DNA from: Methylomarinum sp. Ch1-1
GTDB taxonomy: Bacteria > Pseudomonadota > Gammaproteobacteria > Methylococcales > Methylomonadaceae
Direction of reading: 5' to 3'
DNA length: 64,000 nucleotides
NCBI RefSeq assembly: GCF_030717995.2
Contig: NZ_CP157743.1
Coordinates: 3,684,501-3,748,500, forward strand
Shown here: piece by piece, positions 46,512 through 56,919 of the stretch
Layout: every line of letters begins with the position of its first letter
Numbering within the stretch: the first letter of the stretch is position 1
Made by a program: the position numbers and the translations under genes
The notes under the pieces: generated by a model
What the model was told of the DNA's origin: nothing
The model's database searches: none
The model's input: only the letters and a program-made list of their open reading frames with translations

Positions 46512-46615
46512 AGGGAGTAGGCTATTGATTTATCGGGCTGTCTGCAACAGGACGTTGCAGCCAGAGCTTACATGGATGTATTCACGCGTCCCGAGAAATC
46601 AATGGTCTACTCCCT
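46512..46615. repeat. Palindromic element reaching into the tatD stop
   Basis: Arms AGGGAGTAG(GCT)ATTGATTT and their inverse AAATCAAT(GGT)CTACTCCCT flank a ~50-base centre with an inner hairpin (CTGCAAC, AGGAC, GTTGCAG). The right arm contains the tatD stop codon (46607-46609) and last residues. It may act as the terminator of the long minus-strand cluster, although no clear T-tract is present. Confidence 0.65.
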
Positions 46616-47413
46616 AAACCCTGAAAGATACTGAATAGTTACCTCGCGATTAAATAATGTATTGAAATTTTCGCTGGATTGTCGGGCGATTTCTTCGACA
46701 GAGGTCGATCGAAGTTCAGCCAGGTGCTCGGCGACGTAGCGAACATAAATTGGATAATTGGGTTTACCGCGAAAAGGAACGGGGGCCAGATAAGGTGAAT
46801 CGGTCTCTATCAAAAAACGCTCTGCCGGCACTTTTCTCGCCACCTCTTTAATTTGTTCGGCATTCTTGAAAGTCACTATGCCGGAAAAAGAAATATAGAA
46901 ATCCAGATCCAAGGCTTTTTTCGCGTAAGCCCAATCTTCGGTAAAACAGTGAATAATGCCCCCAACTTGTTCCGCCCCTTCTTCCGCTAGCAGATCAAGA
47001 GAATCGTGCCCGGCTTCACGAGTATGAATAATCAACGGCTTAGTCACGGCCTTCGCCGCCCTGATATGATTTCTGAAACGCTGATGCTGCCATTCCAAAT
47101 CGCCTTCGCTACGAAAATAGTCCAGTCCGGTTTCACCGACCGCAATCACCTTATCGTTATCCGCTAACTGGATTAATTCTTCGACACTAGGATCTTTTCC
47201 TTCGGTGACGTTTGGATGCACGCCTACCGACAATGAAATGGAAGGATAAGGCCTGACCAATTCCTGCATGGCTGGATAAGATTCGAGATCGATTCCGATA
47301 CACAACATATGGTCGATGCGGCTGTTTTCAGCCTCTTGCATAAACAGGTTGAAATCATTTTGATAGGGGGCAAGATCGATACGATCTAAATGACAATGGG
47401 AGTCAATAAACAT
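46607..47413 (-). CDS. tatD: TatD-family metal-dependent hydrolase
   Basis: A 268-residue TIM-barrel hydrolase. Metal-binding motifs are FIDSHCHLDRI (HxH, residue 6), GETGLDYF (Glu), LIIHTREAGHDSL (His), GGIIHCFTEDW (His) and LIETDSPYLAP (Asp). This is the YcfH-type position at the end of the holB cluster. TatD proteins are Mg-dependent DNases or related hydrolases. The C-terminal FRE lies in a palindromic element. Confidence 0.92.
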   Translation of the reverse strand: MFIDSHCHLDRIDLAPYQNDFNLFMQEAENSRIDHMLCIGIDLESYPAMQELVRPYPSISLSVGVHPNVTEGKDPSVEELIQLADNDKVIAVGETGLDYFRSEGDLEWQHQRFRNHIRAAKAVTKPLIIHTREAGHDSLDLLAEEGAEQVGGIIHCFTEDWAYAKKALDLDFYISFSGIVTFKNAEQIKEVARKVPAERFLIETDSPYLAPVPFRGKPNYPIYVRYVAEHLAELRSTSVEEIARQSSENFNTLFNREVTIQYLSGFRE

Positions 47414-47439
47414 AATGGATAAAAAAGAAAAAAAGCTGC

Positions 47440-47790
47440 TTACATGGTATGGGTAGAACGATCGGATTCCAAACTGCCCGCCAAATAAGTTTCAATTTTG
47501 TTTCTGGCGGTGCCACCGTCTTGATCACTGAACTGCACCCCGATGCCGGTCGCGCGATAACCTTCCGCCCCCACCGGCGTTTTCCAAATGATTTTACCGG
47601 CAATCGGCAAACGCTCGGTTTCCTCCATTAAATTAAGCAGCATAAATACTTCTTCGCCCATATCATAGTCCCGTTTCGTCGGAATAAACAGACCTCCATT
47701 GGTCACGAAAGGCATATAAGCCGCATACAATGCATTTTTATCTTTAATAGACAAGGACAAGATGCCTTGTCTGGAGGAATTTTCTGCCAT
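47440..47790 (-). CDS. pilZ: PilZ domain protein (type IV pilus type)
   Basis: A 116-residue protein typical of the pilus PilZ group: ILSLSIKDKNALYAAYMPFVTNGGLFIPTKRDYDMGEEVFMLLNLM. The group lacks the RxxxR c-di-GMP-binding motif, and none is seen here, so nucleotide binding is doubtful. The place between holB and tatD is the normal one for this gene. It acts with the pilus assembly machinery in twitching motility. Confidence 0.9.
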   Translation of the reverse strand: MAENSSRQGILSLSIKDKNALYAAYMPFVTNGGLFIPTKRDYDMGEEVFMLLNLMEETERLPIAGKIIWKTPVGAEGYRATGIGVQFSDQDGGTARNKIETYLAGSLESDRSTHTM

Positions 47791-47794
47791 GATA

Positions 47795-48778
47795 TTATCG
47801 CGTATTAAGTCTCGACCATTCGATTAAAATTTCTTCGATCATTAGCTGCTTATTGAGTTGGGTATCCAATTTGCTGATACTCGAAAGCAACATATCATAA
47901 AATCGATAAACCTTTTTTAAGTCTAGCTTTTTCAACAGTTCTTGCAAGACATTTTTATGTTCAATATCAAAATCGACACGATGGGCGAGTTTAACGATTG
48001 CCACCAGCCATTGCATCACCCAACACAGCACAATCGACAAGGCGACAGCTTCCTGTTTATGCCATTGCTCCGCCAAATGCACGACATTCGCCCGACCTTG
48101 CGCGACCTTCAGCCAGTCATTGAAATACTGCTGATGCAAAGCCAAAAGATTTTCTTCGCCATAACGCTTGGCCAGTAATGGCGCTCCCTGAGCCATCTTC
48201 AACAAACTATCGCCACTTTGCACCTGTTGCTGTCGCAACCACTCCAGAGCAACGGCATTATCCGGCTGCGCTATGGTCATGATTTGACAACGACTTCTAA
48301 TGGTAGCCGGCAATTTGGTCATTTTTTCCACCAACAACACAATCGAAGTGCGCTCGGTCGGCTCCTCCAAGCATTTTAGAAAAGCATTTGCCGCCGCATT
48401 GTTCAAAGAATCGGCGGAATTAATCACGACGATCCGTTGTGACTGAAACTGGGGTTTCAACGCCAATTGTGCGATCAATTGCCGAATGCGATCGATACCG
48501 ATCCCCTTACCCACCTCTTCCGGCTCGATAAACAGGTAATCAGGATGAGTCTGGGCATCAAACAAACGACAACTGTGACAGCTGCCGCAACAAAAGCCCG
48601 CCTCGTTACGCGCCTCGCACAATAACGCCCTCGCATAAGCCTCCGCCAACTGCAGCTTCCCCATTCCCTTTGCGGCATTGATTAATAAAGCCTGAGGAAT
48701 TCGTTGTCGCCTGATATAAGCGTCCAATTGCCGCCAATTATCTTTCAACCAAGGATAAATCGTCATCTGTTGCATCAT
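47795..48778 (-). CDS. holB: DNA polymerase III subunit delta-prime
   Basis: A 327-residue clamp-loader subunit. [20 protein letters not shown] is the degenerate nucleotide loop, [19 protein letters not shown] has the zinc-binding Cys cluster, [35 protein letters not shown] holds the SRC motif. It forms part of the replication clamp loader. The start overlaps the tmk stop, which indicates coupling. Four bases separate it from pilZ. Confidence 0.92.
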   Translation of the reverse strand: MMQQMTIYPWLKDNWRQLDAYIRRQRIPQALLINAAKGMGKLQLAEAYARALLCEARNEAGFCCGSCHSCRLFDAQTHPDYLFIEPEEVGKGIGIDRIRQLIAQLALKPQFQSQRIVVINSADSLNNAAANAFLKCLEEPTERTSIVLLVEKMTKLPATIRSRCQIMTIAQPDNAVALEWLRQQQVQSGDSLLKMAQGAPLLAKRYGEENLLALHQQYFNDWLKVAQGRANVVHLAEQWHKQEAVALSIVLCWVMQWLVAIVKLAHRVDFDIEHKNVLQELLKKLDLKKVYRFYDMLLSSISKLDTQLNKQLMIEEILIEWSRLNTR

Positions 48779-49395
48779 ATTAACGCGCTAAGGGCCACGG
48801 CGACAGCCTGCTGCACCTGATCAAGCGCTTGCGAGGCATCTATCACCTCGAAACGGCTAGGATAAAGCTGCGCCTGGCGCAAATAACTCTGCCGCACCCG
48901 CTCGAAAAAATCGCTTTTTTCCTGCTCAAAACGATCGAAATCGCCGCGCTGCCGCACTCGCCGCAAGCCGATTTCCACCGGCGCATCCAACAATAGCGTC
49001 AGATCCGGCCTTAAATCGCCCTGTACGCAGCGCTCCAGCCATTCGATCACTTGTAAGTCCATGCCGCGCCCACCGCCCTGATAGGCAAAGGTAGCGTCGG
49101 TAAAGCGGTCGCATAGCACCCAGCGCCCCTGTTGTAAGGCCGGCTCGATGACATGGGCGATATGCTGAGAACGGGCCGCAAACATCATTAATAATTCCGC
49201 TGTCGGGGTAATCGATTCAGTATTATTATCCAGCAACAGTTGGCGAATTTTTTCAGCCAGTTCGGTGCCGCCCGGCTCCCGGGTTACGACGACGGACATG
49301 CCTTGCCGTTCCAATGAGCGACGAATGAAATCCAGGTTAGTGCTTTTACCGACTCCCTCCCCGCCTTCCAGGGTAATAAACTTTCCTCTGTTCAT
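48775..49395 (-). CDS. tmk: Thymidylate kinase
   Basis: A 206-residue dTMP kinase. [19 protein letters not shown] is the P-loop, [16 protein letters not shown] the DRX-type block, and [22 protein letters not shown] the LID-adjacent segment with Arg. It converts dTMP to dTDP. The start overlaps the mltG stop by four bases, and the stop overlaps holB. Confidence 0.95.
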   Translation of the reverse strand: MNRGKFITLEGGEGVGKSTNLDFIRRSLERQGMSVVVTREPGGTELAEKIRQLLLDNNTESITPTAELLMMFAARSQHIAHVIEPALQQGRWVLCDRFTDATFAYQGGGRGMDLQVIEWLERCVQGDLRPDLTLLLDAPVEIGLRRVRQRGDFDRFEQEKSDFFERVRQSYLRQAQLYPSRFEVIDASQALDQVQQAVAVALSALI

Positions 49396-50390
49396 CTTCG
49401 TTTCTTCTGATATTTGTTAACCGCCCTGTTATGCTCTCGCAAGCTTTCCGAGAACACATGACTACCGTCGCCGCGGGCAACGAAATACAAGCTGCCGTCT
49501 TCGATCGGATGCAATACCGCATGAATCGCATCCTGTCCCGGCATCGCGATCGGCGTCGGCGGCAAGCCTTTAATCACATAAGTATTGTATGGCGTCGATT
49601 CTTTCAAGTCGCGATAACGGATATTGCCTTGATAACGTTCTCCCATGCCATAGATAACGGTCGGGTCGGTCTGTAACAACATCCCTTTTTGCAAGCGCCG
49701 GATGAAGACGCCGGCAATCTGAGCCCGCTCCTCCGCCACCGCCGTTTCCTTCTCCACAATAGAAGCCAGGATCAAGGCTTGATAAGGACTTTGCAAGGGC
49801 AAGCCTTCCTGCCTATTTTGCCATTCCTGTTGCAGCACCCGCTGCATCCTGGCATAGGCGCGTCTCAACAAATCAAGGTCGCTACTGTGTTTTGCAAAGA
49901 AATAGGTTTCCGGAAAAAACATACCTTCCGGATGTTTTTGCTTGTCCCCCAGTCGCGTCATGATCGCCTGATCATCGGAGTTTTCCAGCGTGTGCCTCAG
50001 ATTTGGGTTGGCGGCGATCATCTGCACCAATTGTTTGAAAGTGATCCCTTCCGGAAAGGTAATCGAATATTGCTTGACTTTGCCGGAGACGAACAGCGCC
50101 AGTAAATCCGGCATCGTCATGCCTGGCGTTAGGGCGTATTCTCCCGTCTTCAGCTTATCGGTAACCTTATTTTGATAAGCAATCAGTTTAAACCAGAAGG
50201 AATCGATGTCGAGCCGCTGGGCTTGCAGTTTGGCGGTAATTTTCCTAAATGAGTCACCTTTGACGATTTCGATCAAATGGCCGCTTTCCTTGACAACCGG
50301 TTCATGCAATGCGCTCTGATAAGCCGACCATAGCCAGCCACCAATTATGACAGCTAGCAAAACAAACACCAACAACAAGCGTTTAATCAC
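49392..50390 (-). CDS. mltG: Endolytic murein transglycosylase MltG
   Basis: About 332 residues from GTG at 50390. One N-terminal membrane helix ([17 protein letters not shown]) anchors a periplasmic LytM-less YceG domain; [25 protein letters not shown] carries the catalytic Glu, and [17 protein letters not shown] and [12 protein letters not shown] follow. It terminates nascent glycan strands. The start is unusual: a MITE inserted exactly before it (50390-50555). The final G of the MITE plus the duplicated TGATT makes GTG ATT AAA. An in-frame ATG within the MITE at 50423 would add 11 residues (MPFLNAKVGIA). GGGA precedes the GTG by about seven bases. Confidence 0.88.
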   Translation of the reverse strand: MIKRLLLVFVLLAVIIGGWLWSAYQSALHEPVVKESGHLIEIVKGDSFRKITAKLQAQRLDIDSFWFKLIAYQNKVTDKLKTGEYALTPGMTMPDLLALFVSGKVKQYSITFPEGITFKQLVQMIAANPNLRHTLENSDDQAIMTRLGDKQKHPEGMFFPETYFFAKHSSDLDLLRRAYARMQRVLQQEWQNRQEGLPLQSPYQALILASIVEKETAVAEERAQIAGVFIRRLQKGMLLQTDPTVIYGMGERYQGNIRYRDLKESTPYNTYVIKGLPPTPIAMPGQDAIHAVLHPIEDGSLYFVARGDGSHVFSESLREHNRAVNKYQKKRR

Positions 50391-50555
50391 AGCAATTCCC
50401 ACTTTGGCGTTCAAAAAGGGCATGGGGTGTGTTTGGCGAGGATGTCGGCAGCAAGGATGCTGCCGTCAAGTCCCCAGGGATGGGTTTACGGCGCTCCTCG
50501 ACAGACACACCCCATGCCCTAAACACCGCAAAAATACTCAAACTGGGAATTTCTG
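50390..50555. mobile_element. MITE, 166 bp, at the pabC/mltG junction
   Basis: Ends CAGCAATTCCCA (50390) and TGGGAATTTCTG (50555) are near-perfect inverted repeats. GTTTAATCA flanks both sides (50381-50389 and 50556-50564), a 9-bp target duplication. Subterminal GGCATGGGGTGTGT arms pair with ACACACCCCATGCC. It lacks the palindromic module present in the copies at 21131 and 38523. Confidence 0.9.
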
Positions 50556-50557
50556 GT

Positions 50558-51388
50558 TTAATCATGTTGAGCTTCCCGCTGTTTTAACTGTTGATAAGCC
50601 GTTTGCAGTTTTTTTGTCAGCGGCCCGATCGTAAACGCTTGTTGCTCCAGCTTGTTGACAGGCCAGATGCCGATGATGGAATTGGTCAAGAATATTTCGT
50701 CGGCTTGCAGCAATTGCTCCGGCAAGAAATAGTCTTGCCTCGCCTCGATGGCGTGTTGATCGGCCAAATTGAATATCAACGACCGAACAATACCGGCTAC
50801 GCCGCATCGTTCCACAGGTGCGCTAATCAAGCGTTGGTCTTTGACATAAAACACATTGCTCATCGTGCCCTCGATGACATAACCCTCATGACTCAACATC
50901 AGCCCCTCCTGAATATCGTCGTCTCGCCATTCGGCGCGCGCTAAAATCTGTTCGAGCCGGTTCATATGCTTGATGCCCGCGAGAGTCGGATTGAGACCCA
51001 AACGATTTCGACAGAAACGGACAGCGACGCCCTGGTTCTGTAACGTTTCAGGATATTGCGGGTAAGGATGACGTGAGAACAATCTGGTAGGATGAATGGC
51101 GGCCGGTTGTCGGTAACCTCGCCCGCCCGAGCCGCGAGTGACCATCAGTTTCAATACGGCATGATCGACTTCGCTAGACATCCGCCTAGCCTCCTGAGTC
51201 AGAATTTTTCTATCAGGCGGCGGAATCAGCAGGCGTTCACAGCCGGCTAGCAAACGATCGAGATGAGAACTGAGAAACAGCGGCTTTCCATTTAATATTT
51301 CGATGGTTTCAAACAAACCATCACCATATTGAAAGCCGCGGTCTGATACATCGACACAGTGTTTGCTTTCGCCATTCAATAAATACAT
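50558..51388 (-). CDS. pabC: Aminodeoxychorismate lyase
   Basis: About 276 residues of the class IV PLP fold. GFQYGDGLFETIEILNG (about 20), LAGIKHMNRLEQILARAEW with the PLP Lys, EGTMSNVFYVKD (about 175) and EIFLTNSIIGIWPV mark the family. It makes 4-aminobenzoate for folate. The ATG at 51388 is preferred to a TTG two codons upstream. Its TAA stop lies within the 9-base target duplication of the MITE at 50390, so it is untouched, while before insertion it overlapped the mltG start by eight bases. Confidence 0.9.
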   Translation of the reverse strand: MYLLNGESKHCVDVSDRGFQYGDGLFETIEILNGKPLFLSSHLDRLLAGCERLLIPPPDRKILTQEARRMSSEVDHAVLKLMVTRGSGGRGYRQPAAIHPTRLFSRHPYPQYPETLQNQGVAVRFCRNRLGLNPTLAGIKHMNRLEQILARAEWRDDDIQEGLMLSHEGYVIEGTMSNVFYVKDQRLISAPVERCGVAGIVRSLIFNLADQHAIEARQDYFLPEQLLQADEIFLTNSIIGIWPVNKLEQQAFTIGPLTKKLQTAYQQLKQREAQHD

Positions 51389-51409
51389 TGGCAAACACTG
51401 CGCATAAAG

Positions 51410-52654
51410 CTATTGATAGCGCTTGAACACCAGCGAGCCGTTGGTTCCACCAAAGCCGAAAGAATTGGAAATGGCCACGTCAATTTTCATTTCTCTTGCC
51501 GTATTAGGCACATAATCCAGATCGCATTCCTGGTCCTGATTTTCCAGATTGATGGTAGGTGGCGCAATTTGATGTTGAATCGATAATGCCGACAATACCG
51601 CCTCGATACCGCCAGCCGCACCTAGCAGATGGCCAATCATCGATTTAGTCGAGCTAACGGCGACCTTATAGGCATGGTCGCCTAGCGCAGATTTCATTGC
51701 CTGCGTTTCACCGACATCACCGGCTGGCGTCGACGTGCCATGCGCATTGATATAATCGATATCCTCTGCATTCAGACCGGCGTCGCGTAGAGCGTTTTTC
51801 ATGCAACGAGCCGCTCCCTCGCCGCCAACCGAAGGCGTTGTCATGTGATAAGCATCGCCACTCATGCCATAACCGATCACCTCGGCATAAATTTTTGCCC
51901 CACGGGCTTTAGCGTGCTCCAGTTCTTCCAAAACCACGACGCCGGAACCATCACTCAGGACAAAGCCGTCCCGATCTTTATCCCATGGACGACTGGCCGC
52001 TTGAGGATCATCGTTACGACGTGACAAGGCTTTCGCCGAGGCGAAACCGCCCATTGCCGTCGGCGATGTGGTGCAACGCTCTGCACCGCCGGCCACCATC
52101 ACATCGGCATCGCCATATTTGATCAGACGCGCCGCATCGCCGATATTATGAGTCCCCGTGGTGCAAGCGGTGACAATGGCGAAATTAGGTCCCTTTAAAC
52201 CATATTTAATGGAAAGGTTTCCGGAAATCATGTTAATGATATTGCCCGGAACAAAAAAAGGTGAAATCCTTCTCGGCCCACTCTTTTCATAAGTGGCGTA
52301 ACATTCTTCAATTCCTGTTACGCCGCCAATCCCGGCGCCGATGGCGACGCCGATACGTTCGGCATTCGCCTCGGTCACCTCGATGCCTGAATCCTCGATC
52401 GCCTGACAACCGGCCGCAATGCCGTAATGGATGAAACCATCCATACGCTTCGCATCTTTCGCCGAAATATACTCACTGATATCAAAGTTTCTGATCACAC
52501 CGCCAAACCGGGTAGCAAACGGCGAAATATCAAAGGAATCAATCGGCGTGATACCGCTTCTTCCGTTAACAATTCCGTCCCAGGTTTCTGAGACATTATT
52601 AGCTAAAGGCGTAACGGCGCCTAAACCTGTTATAACAACCCGACGTGTGCTCAA
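51410..52654 (-). CDS. fabF: 3-oxoacyl-ACP synthase II
   Basis: A 414-residue condensing enzyme. Catalytic Cys in [11 protein letters not shown] (about 165), His in [11 protein letters not shown] (about 305) and His in [11 protein letters not shown] (about 342) form the triad; [14 protein letters not shown] is the C-terminal glycine-rich block. It elongates acyl-ACP in fatty acid synthesis. The apparent start is TTG at 52654 ([12 protein letters not shown]), the family start; no in-frame ATG lies just upstream and the ribosome site is weak. Confidence 0.95.
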   Translation of the reverse strand: MSTRRVVITGLGAVTPLANNVSETWDGIVNGRSGITPIDSFDISPFATRFGGVIRNFDISEYISAKDAKRMDGFIHYGIAAGCQAIEDSGIEVTEANAERIGVAIGAGIGGVTGIEECYATYEKSGPRRISPFFVPGNIINMISGNLSIKYGLKGPNFAIVTACTTGTHNIGDAARLIKYGDADVMVAGGAERCTTSPTAMGGFASAKALSRRNDDPQAASRPWDKDRDGFVLSDGSGVVVLEELEHAKARGAKIYAEVIGYGMSGDAYHMTTPSVGGEGAARCMKNALRDAGLNAEDIDYINAHGTSTPAGDVGETQAMKSALGDHAYKVAVSSTKSMIGHLLGAAGGIEAVLSALSIQHQIAPPTINLENQDQECDLDYVPNTAREMKIDVAISNSFGFGGTNGSLVFKRYQ

Positions 52655-52701
52655 AATGGTGTACCGTTAGATTTTCGAGAAAGATAAGGAATTATTGCAT
52701 T

Positions 52702-52726
52702 CTAGTGGATGGTGAGCATCCACTAG
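52702..52726 (-). terminator. Hairpin between acpP and fabF
   Basis: CTAGTGGATG, loop GTGAG, CATCCACTAG is a perfect 10-bp stem between the acpP stop and the fabF start. The minus-strand continuation has no T-tract. It could trim or stabilise the abundant acpP message rather than end it. Confidence 0.55.
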
Positions 52727-52743
52727 ACTCAAGTGACAATGGA

Positions 52744-52974
52744 TTACAGATTGGCGTTGATGTAATCGATTGCTAGCTGTACTGTCGTAATTTTTTCAGC
52801 TTCTTCGTCTGGAATTTCGCATTCAAATTCTTCTTCAAGTGCCATGACGAGTTCGACTGTATCCAAAGAATCAGCACCAAGATCATCAACGAAAGAAGCA
52901 TCATTTGCGATATCTTCTTTAACACCTAATTGTTCTGCGACAATCTTTTTTACTCGTTCTTCAACATTGCTCAT
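52744..52974 (-). CDS. acpP: Acyl carrier protein
   Basis: 76 residues, the normal length. [20 protein letters not shown] carries the phosphopantetheine Ser in the DSL motif (Ser 36-37), and the protein is acidic. ATG at 52974 ([15 protein letters not shown]) is the family start; the in-frame extension to 53019 is rejected. It sits in the fab cluster and would also supply acyl chains for PlsX. Confidence 0.97.
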   Translation of the reverse strand: MSNVEERVKKIVAEQLGVKEDIANDASFVDDLGADSLDTVELVMALEEEFECEIPDEEAEKITTVQLAIDYINANL

Positions 52975-53118
52975 AGTTATTTTCCCCAAACAATGCAAGT
53001 GTCTGCCAAAGCAAAACACTTACCATAGTATCATTATTTAATTATTTAGAAATCCCGTGACTGGCTCTATCCCAGACGGCGGGTGAATTATACTTGAATT
53101 TGTCTCAAAGTCACAATA

Positions 53119-53847
53119 TTAAGGCATAAACATGCCGCCGTTCACATGAATCGTCTCACCGGTGATATAAGAAGCGCCTTCAGAGGCTAAAAAAGAGACC
53201 GCATGAGCAATTTCTTCCGGTTGACCCAAACGCCCCAAGGCAATAGACGATAACAACGCGTCCTTATGTTCATCGGCCAATTCCTTGGTCATATCGGTAT
53301 CGATGAAGCCAGGGGCGACGGTATTCACGGTAATATGTCGCGAACCGACTTCTTTCGCCATCGATTTGGCGAAGCCGATCATGCCTGCTTTCGCCGCCGC
53401 ATAGTTGGTCTGCCCGGCATTGCCGGTTACCCCGACAACGGACGAAATATTAATGATGCGTCCGCCCTTCGCCTTCATCATGCCGCGCAACACCGCCTTG
53501 CTCATGCGATAAATCGACGTCAGGTTGGTGTTGATAATGTCATCCCATTCTTCATCTTTCATCCGCATTAACAAGTTATCACGAGTAATGCCGGCATTGT
53601 TCACTAAAACGACCGGAACGCCAAACTCATCATTAATGCTTTTCAATACGTCGCTGATCGAATCGGCATCGGCGACATTCAATTTCAGCCCCTTACCGCT
53701 ATCGCCCAGATAGGCGGAAATCGATTCGGCGCCGTTATCGGAGGTTGCCGTACCAATCACAAAGAAACCGTCCGCCGCCAGTCTTTCGGCGATCGCACGA
53801 CCGATACCGCGACTAGCGCCTGTCACCAACGCTATTTTCTTATCCAT
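53119..53847 (-). CDS. fabG: 3-oxoacyl-ACP reductase
   Basis: A 242-residue SDR. TGASRGIGRAIAERL (about 10) binds NADPH, NNAGITRDNLLMRM, ISSVVGVTGNAGQTNYAAAKAG holds Ser, Tyr and Lys, and VAPGFIDTDMT follows. It reduces 3-oxoacyl-ACP. The start overlaps the fabD stop by eight bases. Confidence 0.96.
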   Translation of the reverse strand: MDKKIALVTGASRGIGRAIAERLAADGFFVIGTATSDNGAESISAYLGDSGKGLKLNVADADSISDVLKSINDEFGVPVVLVNNAGITRDNLLMRMKDEEWDDIINTNLTSIYRMSKAVLRGMMKAKGGRIINISSVVGVTGNAGQTNYAAAKAGMIGFAKSMAKEVGSRHITVNTVAPGFIDTDMTKELADEHKDALLSSIALGRLGQPEEIAHAVSFLASEGASYITGETIHVNGGMFMP

Positions 53848-54790
53848 TCAATTGCTCCAACACTTGATTTAATGTTTCAGGATCATACATAGTCACATGA
53901 GTCGCCTCTTTGACGATACGCTTGTTCAAGCCCATCAATACCTTCCCTGGACCGCATTCAACAAATTCGGAAACGCCTTGATCATGCATGAACTTAACAC
54001 TATCGACCCAGCGCACCGGCTTGAACAATTGTTCGCGCAAGGCATTGCGAATCACTTCGGCAGCGCTGTGCGCGGCCACGTCGGCATTATGAATCAAAGT
54101 GACGTTCGGTATGTTCACCGCAATTTCCGCCAACCTTTCCGCCAGCTTTTCCGCCGCCGGCTCCATTAAAGCACAATGCGAAGGCACGCTAACCGGCAAC
54201 TTCAAGGCGCGCTTGGCCCCCATATCCTTGGCCGCCTGCATCGCCCTTTCCACCGCCGCGGCATGGCCGGCGATAACCACCTGCCCTGGGGCGTTGAAAT
54301 TGACTGCCGAGACAATCTCATTGTCGGCGCTGTCATTGCAAGCCTTCACCACCTGATGATCATCGAGACCAATGATTGCCGCCATCGCACCGACACCGGC
54401 AGGGACAGCCTCCTGCATCAAACGACCACGCTCGGCTACCAGTTTAACGCCATCTTCAAAGCCGATCGCTGCGGAGCACACCAATGCCGTGTATTCACCC
54501 AAGCTATGACCCGCCATCCATGCCGGTCTGATCTGACTCTGTTCGCACCAAACCCGCCACATGGCGACGCCAGCCGTCAGCATCGCCGGCTGAGTATTGT
54601 GAGTCTGATTCAACTCATCAGCCGGACCATTCGCCACCAACGCCCACAAGTCTAATCCCAGCGCCTCGGAAGCCTGCTCAAATGTTTGCTTGACCACTGG
54701 ATAGATGTCCGCCAAACCCGACATCATGCCGACAGATTGCGATCCCTGACCGGGAAACACAAACGCTAAATTATAATTCTGTTCACTCAT
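53840..54790 (-). CDS. fabD: Malonyl-CoA:ACP transacylase
   Basis: A 316-residue acyltransferase. FVFPGQGSQSVGMM (about 10) and AGHSLGEYTALVCS (nucleophile Ser, about 93) are the core motifs; LPVSVPSHCALMEPAAEKL contains the catalytic His. It loads malonyl onto ACP. Its end overlaps fabG. Confidence 0.96.
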   Translation of the reverse strand: MSEQNYNLAFVFPGQGSQSVGMMSGLADIYPVVKQTFEQASEALGLDLWALVANGPADELNQTHNTQPAMLTAGVAMWRVWCEQSQIRPAWMAGHSLGEYTALVCSAAIGFEDGVKLVAERGRLMQEAVPAGVGAMAAIIGLDDHQVVKACNDSADNEIVSAVNFNAPGQVVIAGHAAAVERAMQAAKDMGAKRALKLPVSVPSHCALMEPAAEKLAERLAEIAVNIPNVTLIHNADVAAHSAAEVIRNALREQLFKPVRWVDSVKFMHDQGVSEFVECGPGKVLMGLNKRIVKEATHVTMYDPETLNQVLEQLNG

Positions 54791-54843
54791 CTTGATTCTT
54801 TTAATATTTGTATCTAATCAGCACTCTTCGAGCGGAATAGTTA

Positions 54844-55812
54844 CTAGTATTTTAACAATGCCGAACCCCAGGTAAAGCCCGCCCCGAAAGCCTCCAACAG
54901 CACTACCTGTCCTCGTTGTATACGCCCATCTCTAACCGCCTCGTTAAGCGCCAGCAGCACAGAGGCCGATGAGGTATTACCCTGATTTTCCAGCGTCATC
55001 ACCACCTGATCCATCGACATCTTCAGCTTCTTAGCGGTTGCCGCGATAATTCTGGTATTAGCCTGATGCGGCACTAACCAGTCTATATCGGTTTTATCCA
55101 GACCGTTGGCAGCCAGAGTCTCATCGACTATGCGCCCTAAGGTGTTAACGGCCATCTTGAAAACTTCATTGCCGCGCATGCTGATATAGCCTAATTGTTC
55201 TTTATTTGCATCCGCCGCTACTTGAGGATTTGGGCAATACAACAAATCCTCAAAACCGCCATCGGAGTGAATATGAGTCGACATAACGCCGGGCTTATCG
55301 CTGGCCTCGAGCAATGCCGCGCCGGCGCCATCGCCGAAGAGGATACAGGTTGCCCTATCGGTCCAATCGACAATGCGCGAACAGATCTCCGTTCCGGAGA
55401 TCAGAACCTTATTCGCTGCGCCTGACTTGATATACTGATCGGCAATGCTGAGCGCAAAAATGGAACCGGAACAAGCCGCTTGAATATCAAAAGCCACACA
55501 ATCCTTGATGCCCAAACGATGCTGCAACAGACAAGCAGTGCTGGGATAAACTCTATCGGGCGTGCCCGTCGCAACGATGATCAAATCGATATCTGCCGCC
55601 TCGATGCCGGCCATGTCTATCGCCTGACGTGCGGCGATTTCCGCCATGCTGGCGGCAGTCTCCTCCGGACCGGCAATGCGACGCGACTTGATGCCGGTGC
55701 GCTCGTAGATCCAGCTATCGGAGGTATCAACCATTTGCGAAATATCGTCATTGGTGCGCACCGTTTCCGGCAGATAGCCGCCGGTTCCTATGACTCTCGA
55801 GCTGCGTTTCAT
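54844..55812 (-). CDS. fabH: 3-oxoacyl-ACP synthase III
   Basis: A 322-residue condensing enzyme. The triad is Cys in [19 protein letters not shown] (about 112), His in [12 protein letters not shown] (about 250) and Asn in [15 protein letters not shown] (about 280). It starts fatty acid chains from acetyl-CoA. The start overlaps the plsX stop (ATGA). Confidence 0.96.
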   Translation of the reverse strand: MKRSSRVIGTGGYLPETVRTNDDISQMVDTSDSWIYERTGIKSRRIAGPEETAASMAEIAARQAIDMAGIEAADIDLIIVATGTPDRVYPSTACLLQHRLGIKDCVAFDIQAACSGSIFALSIADQYIKSGAANKVLISGTEICSRIVDWTDRATCILFGDGAGAALLEASDKPGVMSTHIHSDGGFEDLLYCPNPQVAADANKEQLGYISMRGNEVFKMAVNTLGRIVDETLAANGLDKTDIDWLVPHQANTRIIAATAKKLKMSMDQVVMTLENQGNTSSASVLLALNEAVRDGRIQRGQVVLLEAFGAGFTWGSALLKY

Positions 55813-56837
55813 ACAGCCTCCCTCCGAGCTAAAGCGTTTTCGACCTTTTCGCTGATTTTACGAGTCACATCTTTCGCCACTTCCACTTCAGCCAGGTGAA
55901 TCGCCGTTTCAAACGCCAGCGCATCGGCGCCGCCATGACTCTTAATCACCAGACCGCGCAAACCAATGAAACTGGCGCCGTTATACAATCTCGGATCGAT
56001 GCTATCCCTGAATGATTTCAGCACAGGATAAGCTAAAAAACCGGCAAGTTTAGTGAACATATTGCGGGAAAATGAAGCCTTCAATTGACTGCCGATCATT
56101 TTTGCGGCGCCCTCGATCGATTTCAACGCCACATTGCCGACAAAACCATCGGTCACGATCAGATCGACCTTAACGTGTCCGGCATTGATCGAATCGCCTT
56201 CCACGTAGCCGATATAGTTCAGCGCCGAGTTTTCCAGCAATTTAGCGGCTGCCTTAACCTGCCCATTGCCTTTCATATCCTCTTCACCAATGTTCAGCAG
56301 CCCCACCTTGGGTTTGTCGATATTTTCCACCGCCTTGACGACCTCTTCCCCCATGATCGCAAATTGATATAGATGCTCTGCGCTACAATCGACATTGCCG
56401 CCCAGATCGAGCATATGGGTATGACCGAAAATGGATGGCATCGTTGAAATGATGGCTGGCCGATCAATACCGGGAATCATTTTCAACACAAAGCGGGCCG
56501 TCGCCATCAACGCGCCGGTATTGCCCGCGCTGACGCTGGCATCGGCGATGCCGTCGCGGACCAGATTGATGGCCACACGCATCGAAGAATCTTTTTTATT
56601 TTTCAAGGCTTTTTGCGGCGACTCATGCATTTCAACAATCTGCGATGCATGTTGAATACTAATCCTGTCTTTATAATCGACGAGCGCCTGCGTCAACAAC
56701 TCAGCCAAAACCGCTTCGTCGCCAACCATAATAAGTTTCAAGTCTGGATTTGCCTTCAGACACGCCAAGGAGGCGGGAATAGTGACTTGAGGACCAAAAT
56801 CCCCGCCCATGGCATCAATTGCTATAGTTGAGCTCAC
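55809..56837 (-). CDS. plsX: Phosphate acyltransferase PlsX
   Basis: A 342-residue protein. [56 protein letters not shown] and [12 protein letters not shown] are characteristic. It makes acyl-phosphate from acyl-ACP for phospholipid synthesis. The start is GTG at 56837. A terminator-like hairpin precedes it. Confidence 0.95.
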   Translation of the reverse strand: MSSTIAIDAMGGDFGPQVTIPASLACLKANPDLKLIMVGDEAVLAELLTQALVDYKDRISIQHASQIVEMHESPQKALKNKKDSSMRVAINLVRDGIADASVSAGNTGALMATARFVLKMIPGIDRPAIISTMPSIFGHTHMLDLGGNVDCSAEHLYQFAIMGEEVVKAVENIDKPKVGLLNIGEEDMKGNGQVKAAAKLLENSALNYIGYVEGDSINAGHVKVDLIVTDGFVGNVALKSIEGAAKMIGSQLKASFSRNMFTKLAGFLAYPVLKSFRDSIDPRLYNGASFIGLRGLVIKSHGGADALAFETAIHLAEVEVAKDVTRKISEKVENALARREAV

Positions 56838-56868
56838 GCTTAGGATTAACTCCTGGATATTAGAAAAG

Positions 56869-56894
56869 AGCCGGCCTGCAAAAGCAGGCCGGCT
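56869..56894 (-). terminator. Rho-independent terminator or attenuator between rpmF and plsX
   Basis: On the minus strand AGCCGGCCTGC, loop TTTT, GCAGGCCGGCT is a perfect 11-bp GC-rich stem followed by CTTTTCTAAT. This is a good intrinsic terminator between rpmF and plsX. It would reduce read-through into the fab genes, which then need read-through or their own promoter. Confidence 0.8.
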
Positions 56895-56919
56895 AATTAT
56901 TGAAGACGCTTAGATGATC

